A stretch of 64,000 nt of DNA from Echinicola strongylocentroti (GTDB taxonomy: Bacteria > Bacteroidota > Bacteroidia > Cytophagales > Cyclobacteriaceae): contig NZ_CP030041.1 of NCBI RefSeq assembly GCF_003260975.1, positions 2,341,001 to 2,405,000 on the forward strand, in the 5' to 3' direction. Under the pieces are notes generated by a model. The model saw nothing but the letters and a program-made list of their open reading frames with translations. It searched no databases and was not told where the DNA came from. The position numbers and the translations under genes are program-made. Shown here piece after piece: positions 27,180 through 36,362 of this stretch (position 1 is the first letter of the stretch; each line of letters starts with the position of its first letter).

Positions 27180-30100
27180 TTAAAATGATGCCGTCACCCC
27201 TAAAGTGTAGGTTTTGCTCAACGGGTACATTCTTCCCAGCGCATCTCCGGGATGTTCTGGATCCACAAATTTCACCCCTGTAAATGTCAAGAGGTTATAG
27301 GCATTGGCATAGAATCGGATATTGGTAGAAGGGCTCCTCCAAGGTTTTAGGGTATAGCCGATCTCGATGCTTTTGAGACGCAGGTAATCCGTACTTACCC
27401 TGTTAAAATCCGAATTCCCGAAAGGGTAATTTCCTGTATACCCGTAATATCCACTGACCCACTCTGTTTCGGGATCATAGGGATCCGCCAAAGGATCCAC
27501 CGGATGCCAACGGTCCAAGTACTGCACCAAAGCACCACCACCGTTGCTGCCCCAAATGGAGTACAATGGTTCTTGGTACTGCATAGAGCCCAACGCAGAG
27601 CCTTGTAGCAAGACGCTCATATCAAAATTCTTGTAAGTAGCATCAAGTGCCAAACTGAAGTTTAGCCAAGGGGTCTGGTCATAAGCAAAGGGGTGCTGGT
27701 CTTGGCCATTGATCTCACCGTCACCGTTCCAGTCCTCGTACTTATAATCTCCCGGCAAGATGCCCCTGTCTTTATAGATGTCATACGACCAAATATCCTC
27801 CCAGTCGGTATATCTTCCTGCGGAGACATAGCCAAACTGCACACCTTGATAGCGATTGGTCAGGTTGTCATTGCGCCAGCGATCATATGAATTGCCATAA
27901 GGTCCTTTTTCAGCAGCGATCAGGTGTTGTCTACGTGTGATCGTAGCAATTCCTTTTACTCCGTAGGAAACCCCGCCGATTTTATTTCGATGGGACAGTT
28001 CAAGGTCAATACCGAATTGACGGTCACTGTTGGTGTTTTCCCTAGGTGCTCCTGTGCCCACCACAGAAGGCACATCACCCGATCTGGTGGAAAACAACCC
28101 CTCTCTACGTCGGTCAAAATAATCCACGGAAAAGCCAAACTTGCCCATCCAAGCTTCAAAATCCAACCCTACATTGAATGTTTTGGCCGTCCACCAAGTG
28201 ATGTTCTCGTTAGGAACAACGACCGATGCCCCATACACAAACTCCCCATTCAGCATATAGCCAGGAGCGTACTGGTTATAATATCCCTGCTGGGCATTGC
28301 CACTGGTGGCGGGGTAGATATAGCCGGGATACCAATCATAGGCCAAGGAACCGTCATCGGCTGTCATCCCGTAACTGGCCCTGAATTTAAGTTGGTCCAC
28401 AAAGGACAATGCGGAAACGGATTTAAAGAAAGGCTCTTCGGATAATCGCCAGCCTATGGAACCAGAAGGGAACCAGCCCCAACGGTTGGTTTCGACGAAT
28501 TTGGAGGACCCATCATAGCGGAACTGCACTTCGGCAATGTAGCGTTCACCATAGGCATAATTGACCCTTCCAAACATGGCAGAGTTTGAGATCTCATACA
28601 AGTCACCGGAACCGCCCTGCATGCCTCCTTGCTGGTTTTCATTCATGCCTCCCACGAGATACTCCATGGCAAAAGCCAGGTCACGTTGGGCATAAAAGTT
28701 ATCCCCTTTCCGATTTTGGGTTTCAAAACCCAAAAGTCCCGAAACGGCATGAACCTTATCGAAGGTGCGCTTATAATTGATCAGGAACTGGCCCAAAAAC
28801 TGCTGTCTGCTGAAAAGCTCTCTTCTTATCTGGTTAGGAGAACTGTTGTTGTAGAGCTTTGACACGTAGGAATCTTCCACTGGATCATACATGTATTGAT
28901 AATATTCCCTACGGTAAATGTCATTGTCATCCCCTCGGTAGTCAAAACTCACGAGGCCCTTTGCAGATAGTCCTTCCAAGTCACTGGAAACCGTACCAAA
29001 ATCGAATTCCAATGATGCTGAAGACTGAAAGTACTTTTGCTTGTATTTCCTATGTCCAGAGACATCAGCCCTCATCATCGCGATGGTATTCTGCTCCAGG
29101 TCCAGCCCTTCGTAGTTCAGCATGGTGTTTTCCGGGTCTGCATAAGCAGGAAAAAGCACCCCTTGTCTCCAGTAATTCCGAATGATATCCACTGCGCTGG
29201 AATAGGGCGAATTTCGCTGGTCAGCGACTCCGCTCAAGTTCAGGTTAAAATCCAAGCCTTTGGTAATCTCCGTAGTGATATTGGACCTCAGGTTGATTTT
29301 GTTATAATTCATGTCGCCAGACTTGAAAATACCCTCTTGATACATGTATCCTCCAGCGATATAGTACTGGGTCTTTTCTGTTCCTCCCGAAATGCTGATG
29401 TCATGCTGGCTTTGTGGTGCATAATCACTGATCAGCAACGCATTCCAGTCCGTCGTGCGCCGGCGTCCCGTACGGAAGGCTTCAAAATCATCTTCCTGGT
29501 AAATCAGGTTTCCCCCATTGATATTGTTCATGGCCATTTCATTGTAAAGGGTCATGGTCTCGTAGGGATCCGAAAGCTCAGGAAATCCAGAAGGAACCTG
29601 CAAGGTATAGGAGCCATTATAAGTGACCGTAGCTTTTCCACTTTCACTCCCCCTTTTGGTGGTGACGAGTACTACGCCATTTGCAGCCCTTGCGCCATAT
29701 ATGGCAGCCGAAGCATCTTTCAGTACTGACACCTCGTCGATATCTGTCGGGTTGAGGCGTTGGAAATCTGCCATGGTACGCTGAATACCATCGATCACAA
29801 TCAATGGAGACCCCAGTCCACGAATGTCCATTGAGGCATTAAATGTACCCGGTTCGGCACTTTTCTGCCAGACGCGTACACCCGCTATCCTACCGGTAAG
29901 CATATTCTGCGGGTTTTCATTCTTGGTTCGGAGCATTTCATCACCTTTGATATTGGCCACAGCACCTGTCATGGTCACTTTTTCCTGCATACCATACCCT
30001 ACGACGACCACCTCTCCCAATTGCTGGGTGTCCGGCATCATCTTTACTTCGATTATTGACCGTGTTCCGACGTTGACATCTTGGGTGACATACCCTATAA

Positions 30101-30407
30101 ATGAAAATGTCAACACCGTATCATCATCGGGAATGGTCAAGGTATAGTTTCCATCGATGTCCGTAGTCGTTCCTGACAAGGTCCCTTTTAGCAATACATT
30201 CACGCCCGGCATCGGCGTACCATCTTCTGCTACTACCGTTCCTGAGACGGTTTTATCGTTCTCCTGTACATTCTGATCTTCCATAAGAGCATGCCCGGAA
30301 GCTAATGCTGAGGCATGAACAGGAGCATTCCCAACGTACAGCAAAGCTGCTCCCAGGAGGGAATACTTCATCAGTCCTGTGGAAAATTGCTTATATATTT
30401 TTCTCAT
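27180..30407 (-). CDS. SusC/RagA-family TonB-dependent transporter
   Basis: The 1075-residue protein has a signal peptide, a carboxypeptidase-regulatory-like domain (VSGTVVAEDGTPMPGVNV, TTDIDGNYTLTIP), the SusC-specific motif GEVVVVGYGMQEK, and a plug with IRGLGSPLIVIDGIQRTMAD and DEVSVLKDASAAIYGARAAN followed by GVVLVTTKRG. A barrel ends at YTLGVTASF. It transports oligosaccharides through the outer membrane with TonB energy, in complex with the SusD downstream. It lies third in the locus after the glycan-binding lipoprotein and GH76 genes. No anti-sigma-interacting N-terminal extension is seen, so regulation through an ECF sigma factor is not indicated. Confidence 0.96.
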   Translation of the reverse strand: MRKIYKQFSTGLMKYSLLGAALLYVGNAPVHASALASGHALMEDQNVQENDKTVSGTVVAEDGTPMPGVNVLLKGTLSGTTTDIDGNYTLTIPDDDTVLTFSFIGYVTQDVNVGTRSIIEVKMMPDTQQLGEVVVVGYGMQEKVTMTGAVANIKGDEMLRTKNENPQNMLTGRIAGVRVWQKSAEPGTFNASMDIRGLGSPLIVIDGIQRTMADFQRLNPTDIDEVSVLKDASAAIYGARAANGVVLVTTKRGSESGKATVTYNGSYTLQVPSGFPELSDPYETMTLYNEMAMNNINGGNLIYQEDDFEAFRTGRRRTTDWNALLISDYAPQSQHDISISGGTEKTQYYIAGGYMYQEGIFKSGDMNYNKINLRSNITTEITKGLDFNLNLSGVADQRNSPYSSAVDIIRNYWRQGVLFPAYADPENTMLNYEGLDLEQNTIAMMRADVSGHRKYKQKYFQSSASLEFDFGTVSSDLEGLSAKGLVSFDYRGDDNDIYRREYYQYMYDPVEDSYVSKLYNNSSPNQIRRELFSRQQFLGQFLINYKRTFDKVHAVSGLLGFETQNRKGDNFYAQRDLAFAMEYLVGGMNENQQGGMQGGSGDLYEISNSAMFGRVNYAYGERYIAEVQFRYDGSSKFVETNRWGWFPSGSIGWRLSEEPFFKSVSALSFVDQLKFRASYGMTADDGSLAYDWYPGYIYPATSGNAQQGYYNQYAPGYMLNGEFVYGASVVVPNENITWWTAKTFNVGLDFEAWMGKFGFSVDYFDRRREGLFSTRSGDVPSVVGTGAPRENTNSDRQFGIDLELSHRNKIGGVSYGVKGIATITRRQHLIAAEKGPYGNSYDRWRNDNLTNRYQGVQFGYVSAGRYTDWEDIWSYDIYKDRGILPGDYKYEDWNGDGEINGQDQHPFAYDQTPWLNFSLALDATYKNFDMSVLLQGSALGSMQYQEPLYSIWGSNGGGALVQYLDRWHPVDPLADPYDPETEWVSGYYGYTGNYPFGNSDFNRVSTDYLRLKSIEIGYTLKPWRSPSTNIRFYANAYNLLTFTGVKFVDPEHPGDALGRMYPLSKTYTLGVTASF

Positions 30408-30462
30408 AAATTTTAGGCTATCTTGTTTTTATCATTGTCCAATAAGACACTTTCCATCATTA

Positions 30463-31908
30463 TCACTTGGTCAACTCGTAGCGTGACAGCACGGCATATT
30501 CGGCTGCAAATGCGAAATTGAACATCCCCTCTGTTCGGTTATTATTGGCCGTCAGGCTCCATCCCACCAGTAAATTGGTCGGCAAAAATCCCTCATGGAG
30601 GAAATTATCGTAGCCATAATCCAGGTTTTGCTGGAAAGTGCCGATATACTCAGAAGCAGCACCATAAGCAGGGTGAACATCCACATAACCGCGCATCAAC
30701 ACCCCATTGAACCAGTTATTAAAGCCGCTGATATCGTAGCTGTGATATCCATCATGGGTTTGATCAGGCGTTGCAAAATAGTGGAAGCTATCGTCGGAAA
30801 GCTCCTTGGCATCCTGAAGGTAAGCTTCGTCCTCTGTCATCCTGTACAAGTCTGCCGCTCCCGAAAGCATCGTTCCGGAGTTATAAGAAATGGCCGGCCC
30901 TACACGGTCTTGGCAAGTGATGCCTCTACGGTACTCCGTGCCGTCAATGGTCTCCGTCTGCGGATTGCCAGGAGAACAGCCGCCCCTCATATCATCATAG
31001 ACGCCATCAGACCTCAGGAGGCGGTCCTTTTGCCAATCGTACACTTTCTTCGCATAATCGGCGTAGTACTCACTTTTATTCACCTGCATGGTCTTTCTGG
31101 TTTGCTTGTCTTCTGCATCGATGTACCGGTAGGTGATCTCTTCATTTTCACCTTCATAGATTTCATGCAGCCAGACTAATGGGCTTACCATTGGGCCATT
31201 GCTACAGGCATGCTTGGTCACATAGCCTGGTCCCCAGGTGATGCCTCCTCGCTCCGTTCCGTCAGGATTTCGGGTACTGTCCCATCCATCCAGGACATAG
31301 GCCGTCAGGTATTCTGCTTTTTCCAAATAGGCCGCTTCACCAGTGATCTTATAAGATTCCAGCAATTCCCTGACAAGCCACATTTGATCATCGTACACAT
31401 TTTCGATACCGGCTACTTTGGCTGTACCCTTGGCATTGCCCCGGTTTACACCATATACCGACCATTCTTTGGTCTGGGTATAGGATACCAGTTCGAACGT
31501 TCCCAAGTAATAGTCGGCATTGTCATACAACTGCTCTAACAGCTCAGCGTACTTGTCAAAATTCTCGTCATACAATGCTGCATTTCCAAGTTCCTTATGC
31601 GCTTGGAGTCCGTGCAGGACAGCATTGACCGCTTCTATGGCCGCCGTGTACATCCACACGCTACCGGTCTCATCGGAACGGACACCGGTAAAAGGATTGT
31701 AATACCTGGCCATGGCCATACCTGCTCCGGTAAAGTGGGCCGAAACGGCATTATCGGTCAATTCCATTGCCCTGAGGATGTTCTGTTCTGCAAGGCTGAG
31801 CTCCACAGGAGGATTCTTGGGATCTGGGTCAGATGAACTTTCACTACATGCCGCGAATAGCAGCACCACGAAACTCATAATTGTGATCATCATTCGATTT
31901 TGTATCAT
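30463..31908 (-). CDS. GH76-family glycoside hydrolase (endo-alpha-1,6-mannanase-like) lipoprotein
   Basis: The 481-residue protein has a lipobox (FVVLLFAAC, Cys21) and then an (alpha/alpha)6-type domain of GH76 size. The paired aspartates expected at the GH76 active site are present as Asp173-Asp174 in IENVYDDQMWLVRELL. Other conserved pieces are ITWGPGYVTKHACSNGPM and AISYNSGTMLSGAADLYRMT. GH76 enzymes cut the alpha-1,6-mannan backbone of fungal-type mannan. A surface location is likely from the lipid anchor and would generate fragments for the SusC/SusD import pair encoded just downstream. It starts 16 bp after the preceding gene's stop. The family assignment is strong; substrate detail is inferred. 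Confidence 0.9.
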   Translation of the reverse strand: MIQNRMMITIMSFVVLLFAACSESSSDPDPKNPPVELSLAEQNILRAMELTDNAVSAHFTGAGMAMARYYNPFTGVRSDETGSVWMYTAAIEAVNAVLHGLQAHKELGNAALYDENFDKYAELLEQLYDNADYYLGTFELVSYTQTKEWSVYGVNRGNAKGTAKVAGIENVYDDQMWLVRELLESYKITGEAAYLEKAEYLTAYVLDGWDSTRNPDGTERGGITWGPGYVTKHACSNGPMVSPLVWLHEIYEGENEEITYRYIDAEDKQTRKTMQVNKSEYYADYAKKVYDWQKDRLLRSDGVYDDMRGGCSPGNPQTETIDGTEYRRGITCQDRVGPAISYNSGTMLSGAADLYRMTEDEAYLQDAKELSDDSFHYFATPDQTHDGYHSYDISGFNNWFNGVLMRGYVDVHPAYGAASEYIGTFQQNLDYGYDNFLHEGFLPTNLLVGWSLTANNNRTEGMFNFAFAAEYAVLSRYELTK

Positions 31909-31924
31909 GTTAAGGTTTATTGAA

Positions 31925-33736
31925 TTAGTTAAGATCGATGCGGTGAATTACCAATTTGTTTTCGCCAGTATTGGCTTCTACATTATATACCCCCAAGGCC
32001 AAGGTGACATCTTGGCCATTAAATTGGGACAAGTCATACACAAAGGCTGCGTAACCTTCCGGATTACCGGCTCCTCCATCACCATGTTTAAACTTCCAGC
32101 AGCCATCCGCTGCGGCGCTGGCTTCATCCGCGGTATTGGACTGAGGATCCAAGTGGGTAACCGTACCGTCGTTCTCTATTGCGGTGAGTTTGAAATAGGT
32201 GAAATTATCCCCAAAATTGCGGGTACTCAGCGTCAACTGGTTACTCCCAGCATCAACGGAAAACTTCGAGTATAAATAGGCCTCTGGGACAGTAGAACTC
32301 TCCTCAGGTGTATTGCGGGTTTTGATCAGGTAACCCTCAGAAGGGAACACTTCAGGATCTTTTTTCAGTGGAACAAAGAACCAATTGGCCGCCACATGAT
32401 CCACCTCCCGCCATGCGCGGTAAGCGTCTACGTAATTGTCCCGATTGCCACTTATAGGGCTGATCCCTGTGAAGGAGTTTTTAGTATGCGGCATGGTGGA
32501 GCTTACCGTTTCTTGGGTCAGGTTCCAGCCGTCGATCACCTCATTGCCTGGCAGCCAGTCCCAATTCTCAACTTTGCGGTCTGCAAAGCGAATTGCCCGA
32601 AGTACCAGTTGCTTCCAATAGTCCCCCGTGGATTGCCGATAAATTCCGACGGCAACGATGACTTCTTTACCGACATAATCGCTCAGATCAAATTCAACAT
32701 CCCCGTAGCTTCCTGAAGCATAGGTCCTGTTTTCACCGATCTTTACCGCAGTAGGATCCGCAGCAGACATATCGATTACCTGAACACCGAAGTAAGCCGG
32801 GTTAGCTTCATCTGCATTGTGCGCACTTACCCTCAGCGACAAGATCTTATTGTCCTCGGTGATCATCTTACTGCCATAGACATAAGAGTCAAACACATTG
32901 AGATCGGCAGGGTTGCTACGGTCTTCCTCACTGTTTCTGATCTGGAGGGTAGTGCCTTCATTTTGCTCCTGCCAAGCACCACGGAAGTCTAGTGCGGACA
33001 TATAATTACAGGCCCAATCCCACCGGGGATAGGCATCCGCATTACGACCGCCTCGGTATTCATTGTAATACCATTTTTCGGCCGTCAGAAGATCCGCATA
33101 GGTAAGTCCGCGGAGAATTTCATTGCTGCCCATCGTAATATCCATGGCCACAACCCAATCTGAAAAATCATCCGCACTAACGGTTTTGGTGATGGATTCG
33201 TAGGTTGCTTTGGTGAACGTGACGGTGTACTCGTCTACGATCAGGCTTTCCAGTGTGAATACGCCATCACTACCAGTGGTAGTGGTCCCGGCCACGCCCA
33301 CACTGACCGATACTCCTTCTAGTGGTACGTTTCCGTTCTTCCCGTCTTTGATAGTTCCGGTGATCTTTGCTGAAGCAAATACCAATGACACATCCGCCGT
33401 AGCGATGTTTTCATCATTGTATTTATCGGGATTTATGGTATGGCTTACAGCAAGCCAGCCCGGCTTGGAAAATTTCACTGCACGCGTCTTTAACGCGACA
33501 TTCTCAAAAAAATATTTTCCATCACTTTCGGTGGTCACAGTAATTTCTTCTTCCCCTACTCCGTATAGGGTGACGTTTACATCTGGAACTGGCTCGCCTT
33601 CAGCATCCGTAACGGTACCTGTGATGGTTCCCTTGGGTGCTGCCATGGGTTCATCTTCTTGGACACAGGAAATTGCTGATAACAAAACCGTACCCAACAA
33701 GGCGATGTAAACGATCGCTCGTAGTTTTTTACTCAT
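31925..33736 (-). CDS. Glycan-binding-type lipoprotein with two carboxypeptidase-regulatory-like repeats
   Basis: The 603-residue protein has a lipobox (GTVLLSAISC, Cys24) and two tandem carboxypeptidase-regulatory-like domains, at about residues 35-110 (GTITGTVTDAEGEPVPDVNV) and 120-200 (ITGTIKDGKNGNVPLEGVSV). A C-terminal half has two jelly-roll-like stretches, one around 285-395 (GDVEFDLSDYVGKEVIVAVG, IYRQSTGDYWKQLVLRAIRF) and one near 490-600 (AAFVYDLSQFNGQDVTLALG). The repeated endings with a hydrophobic strand and I(R/D) tail resemble carbohydrate-binding modules. As the first gene of the locus it is probably a surface glycan-binding protein or an inactive enzyme-like adaptor. No catalytic motif was recognised. 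Confidence 0.75.
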   Translation of the reverse strand: MSKKLRAIVYIALLGTVLLSAISCVQEDEPMAAPKGTITGTVTDAEGEPVPDVNVTLYGVGEEEITVTTESDGKYFFENVALKTRAVKFSKPGWLAVSHTINPDKYNDENIATADVSLVFASAKITGTIKDGKNGNVPLEGVSVSVGVAGTTTTGSDGVFTLESLIVDEYTVTFTKATYESITKTVSADDFSDWVVAMDITMGSNEILRGLTYADLLTAEKWYYNEYRGGRNADAYPRWDWACNYMSALDFRGAWQEQNEGTTLQIRNSEEDRSNPADLNVFDSYVYGSKMITEDNKILSLRVSAHNADEANPAYFGVQVIDMSAADPTAVKIGENRTYASGSYGDVEFDLSDYVGKEVIVAVGIYRQSTGDYWKQLVLRAIRFADRKVENWDWLPGNEVIDGWNLTQETVSSTMPHTKNSFTGISPISGNRDNYVDAYRAWREVDHVAANWFFVPLKKDPEVFPSEGYLIKTRNTPEESSTVPEAYLYSKFSVDAGSNQLTLSTRNFGDNFTYFKLTAIENDGTVTHLDPQSNTADEASAAADGCWKFKHGDGGAGNPEGYAAFVYDLSQFNGQDVTLALGVYNVEANTGENKLVIHRIDLN

Positions 33737-34126
33737 TTGGTTAAATTTTAAGGGTTATTATTGAATTAACTTTTACTCTTATCGGATGACATGCATAATC
33801 GATTCAGCAATCCGATAAAGCAGAAAAATAGACATAGAGTGGTTAATTTTCCGGTTAAAATGGGGTTAATAACCCGGAGAAATTTGCTAATCTGACAATA
33901 AAGTCTTAAAAAAATCCGATAACACTAGTGGCAAGGATCGATAGCAAATTGAGAAGGTAAAAAAAGTTGTTCTTTAATAGAACGCTGATCGTCTTGGCGG
34001 ATTTTATCCTTTTCCTTTTTTCCTAAAGGCGAATATCACGCTGGAATTTGGCAAACAAAGTAAAAAATACCCACAGTAAATCATATAGAGTCAAAAACAG
34101 GATGTGAAGAGTTGCTTCCGTTCATC
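33737..34126. other. Upstream region of the polysaccharide locus
   Basis: This 390-bp non-coding stretch separates the locus from a hydroxyacyl-CoA dehydrogenase gene transcribed in the same direction. It must hold the locus promoter. The best candidate on the minus strand is TTACTTTG at about 34056-34063, one mismatch from TAnnTTTG, which would give a leader of over 300 bases. No clear operator palindrome was found. Confidence 0.45.
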
Positions 34127-35020
34127 CTATTTTATTAGAAAACCAGGGTCTTTATAGCTAGGGTTGGGATACGAATAAAACCCTTCTCCACTGCTTACTC
34201 CCATCTTTCCTTTATCGATGAAATTTTCTTTGATATAGGCTGCCAATGCTAGCCGATGATCATCTTGCAGTTGCTCTCCCCACATCTGATTGACATTATA
34301 GGCCGTTTCCATTCCAATGATATCAATAAAGGCACAAGGCCCCAGCTGAGAACGGTTGCCGATCATCCATGTCTTGTCGATACTTTCAGGATCGCTCACC
34401 TCTCTGGCCACCAAGTCGATAGCCGCATTCAAAAAGGGAACAAGCAGTGAATTGAACACATAGCCGTTTTGCTCTTTGTGGATCGGAATGGGTACCATGC
34501 CAATTGCCTTGGCAAATTCTTCCACCTGCTTAAAGATCTCTGGGTCGGTACCGGGGTGCCCCATCACTTCACCTATATTTGAATCCCAAATACCGTTGGC
34601 AAAATGCAAGGCCAAGAATTTATCTGGACGATCCACCGCTTCCGCTATCTGACTGGGAATCAATGTAGACGAATTGGTGGTAAAGATGGTCTTTTTAGGA
34701 GCCAGCTTACTCACATCCCTGTAAAAGGACTTTTTTATTTCAAGCTTTTCCGGTACCGATTCATTTAGCAGGTCCGCGTCCTTTATCGCATCTTCCAAAT
34801 TAGTCGTGTAGCTAAGCCTAGCCTTCGTCTTCTCCACTTCTTCCGGGCTGGCATTTCGTTCTTTAATGAAATGGTCGGCATGTGATTCGTGAAACTTCTT
34901 TCCTCTCTCAATACCTTCTTCAAAGACATCAAATACAGTCACTTCAAAACCGCAAAAAGCAGCTTGCCAGGCTATTTGTGACCCTAGGGTTCCGGCTCCT
35001 GCGATGGTAATTTGTTTCAT
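34127..35020 (-). CDS. 3-hydroxyacyl-CoA dehydrogenase family protein
   Basis: The 297-residue protein begins with an NAD-binding Rossmann motif (ITIAGAGTLGSQIAW, GxGxxG at residues 8-13) followed by VTVFD. LNESVPEKLEIKKSFYRDV and FTTNSSTLIPSQIAEAVDRP are the standard family blocks. The catalytic-histidine region reads LALHFANGIWDSN, a variant of the more common LHFFNP form, seen in a Bacteroidota subgroup. A C-terminal dimerisation domain follows. The family oxidises (S)-3-hydroxyacyl-CoA to 3-oxoacyl-CoA in fatty-acid breakdown or synthesis of butyrate-type acids; some members act on other hydroxy acids. It is monocistronic. The altered active-site neighbourhood leaves the substrate uncertain. 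Confidence 0.85.
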   Translation of the reverse strand: MKQITIAGAGTLGSQIAWQAAFCGFEVTVFDVFEEGIERGKKFHESHADHFIKERNASPEEVEKTKARLSYTTNLEDAIKDADLLNESVPEKLEIKKSFYRDVSKLAPKKTIFTTNSSTLIPSQIAEAVDRPDKFLALHFANGIWDSNIGEVMGHPGTDPEIFKQVEEFAKAIGMVPIPIHKEQNGYVFNSLLVPFLNAAIDLVAREVSDPESIDKTWMIGNRSQLGPCAFIDIIGMETAYNVNQMWGEQLQDDHRLALAAYIKENFIDKGKMGVSSGEGFYSYPNPSYKDPGFLIK

Positions 35021-35308
35021 TCGAATAAAAGTTTAAAGTTGAAACCGGGTTAAATATAATTGCGTATTCAAGGCTTTTCCATTCATCCTGTACTGCTCGA
35101 TACCCAACCAACCACTGCGCCTCATTCACTGACAGAATTATTCCAAGGTAGTTTTTCGTAATTAATATCTATGCGAAATCAGTAATCTAGTAGCCAAATA
35201 TTATAAACGTTGTCAAAACTTTTAATCACCTATGTGTCTCGACATGAAATAATGAGACCTGTGATCGGTGATTTCATTTTATACTATGATCAAGAAGAAA
35301 TCGCACGC
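35021..35308. other. Intergenic region, part of a decayed stretch
   Basis: No gene was recognised here. Together with 35309-35636 it forms a 600-bp interval whose only coding-like content is the XRE remnant, so it looks like decayed sequence. Confidence 0.45.
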
Positions 35309-35521
35309 TTAGAAATGGATTGATCCAAATCTTACGTTTTCTCCAAACTCGTTTTTCTCCTTTTTGCTTGCCAAAAGCTGCTCAAGCAGGGATATTTTCC
35401 TTAGGGACCAATCATGGCCCAGCTCATAGACGAGAGCCTACTGTTTGATGCCCATCATTTCCCTAAAGCGCTTTTCATTCCTTCCGTGGTGATTTTTTTT
35501 CGGCATAATAGTGTCGTTCAT
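35309..35521 (-). pseudogene. Remnant of an XRE-type helix-turn-helix regulator
   Basis: Read from an ATG at 35521 the minus strand encodes HHGRNEKRFREMMGIKQ, a TAG stop, then ALVYELGHDWSLRKISLLEQ. Across the stop this matches the N-terminal HTH of a common small Bacteroidota XRE family (consensus near GRNIKRFREMLGIKQ(E)ALAYELG). One base change of GAG to TAG would explain the stop. After SLLEQ the reading continues to a TAA at 35309 but the family's usual C-terminal helix region is lost. The gene is thus broken by an early stop and probably by C-terminal decay. Confidence 0.65.
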
Positions 35522-35636
35522 GGCGTAAAAGTAAGGTTTGGCCCGACAACAATTGAACTATAAGTAATTTAAAGAATGGGGTAAATTGCAGACAGAGGAG
35601 GGTTGGAAATTGTTTTATTCGCTTTAAAAGGTGTGG

Positions 35637-36161
35637 CTACCAAAACTTCCACTGACTCTTTTTGTTTGGCCCTTTATTAAGTGTAGCCTTTAGTTTTTTT
35701 AGATACTCTAAATATTCAGTATCTCTTTCCTTATTTCGGTCCTTAACGGCGGCCTGTTTTAGGAGGATTAGATCGTCTAAGGAAACAACCGGGATTATTT
35801 GGTCATCTATATGTTTTGTTTCAGCTCTTTGGTAGGCTAAGTTAAAATCTACAACGTCCAGCTTTTTTAAGATTTCTATCCTTAAGGGAGGTTGTCCAAT
35901 CCCTACCATTTTGGGAATTAAAAACATTTCCTCGGTAATGTCTTCTTTATCAATCCCAAAGTCGGTACAAGCCCTAATAGCTCTTTTTGCATTATCTGTT
36001 GTTGCATTAATGAAAATATCAAGGTCGCCTGTGCTTCGAATATATCCATAGGCGCCCATCGCAAATCCTCAGATCAATAGGTATTCCACTTTGTTGGCAT
36101 TCAGTGCCTTTATGAATTCCGAAAAATTATCTGGCAAGTTGCTATTTTTCGTTCCCGTCAT
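35637..36161 (-). pseudogene. Nucleotidyltransferase-like gene interrupted by an in-frame TGA
   Basis: From the ATG at 36161 the frame reads MTGTKNSNLPDNF, EFIKALNANKVEYLLI, then TGA at 36071-36069, then GFAMGAYGYIRSTGDLDIFI and on to a stop at 35637. The intact form would be about 174 residues with the nucleotidyltransferase signature LLIGGFAMGAYG...TGDLDIF, in which the TGA occupies the first Gly of the GG motif. A single G-to-T change from GGA explains it. The downstream part could still be translated from the ATG at 36059 as a 140-residue fragment, but without the full active-site glycine motif. Intact relatives transfer nucleotides and are often paired with a small partner; a 63-codon gene ends 9 bp upstream. 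Confidence 0.75.
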
Positions 36162-36170
36162 TGTTATCCT

Positions 36171-36362
36171 CTATAAAGTAAATTTTTTTTCCATTTTATG
36201 ATTATGGATGTCCACACCGGATAGGGAAAAGTTAAATGCTAAATGCTGACAGTATTTTTTCAAGTTTTCTTCCATTGTGGAGGAAAGGGCATTTTTGACC
36301 ATAAGGTCTAGAGCATCCTCATTGTCCTCAATGAAATATATCTTTTTATCAGAAGGTTTCAT
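36171..36362 (-). CDS. Small protein upstream of the nucleotidyltransferase gene, function unknown
   Basis: The 63-residue frame reads MKPSDKKIYFIEDNEDALDL and ends KMEKKFTL. It is soluble and moderately acidic, with no signal peptide or domain I can name. Its stop lies 9 bp before the nucleotidyltransferase start, so the two look like one transcription unit of the small-partner/enzyme kind. With the enzyme disrupted, this gene may be drifting too. Its codon use and clean start argue that it was a real gene. Confidence 0.5.
   Translation of the reverse strand: MKPSDKKIYFIEDNEDALDLMVKNALSSTMEENLKKYCQHLAFNFSLSGVDIHNHKMEKKFTL

Noticed and set aside
36069..36071. TGA in the nucleotidyltransferase frame as a selenocysteine codon
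   Set aside because: The position corresponds to a structural Gly of the GG motif, and there is no sign of a selenocysteine insertion element or a redox role.
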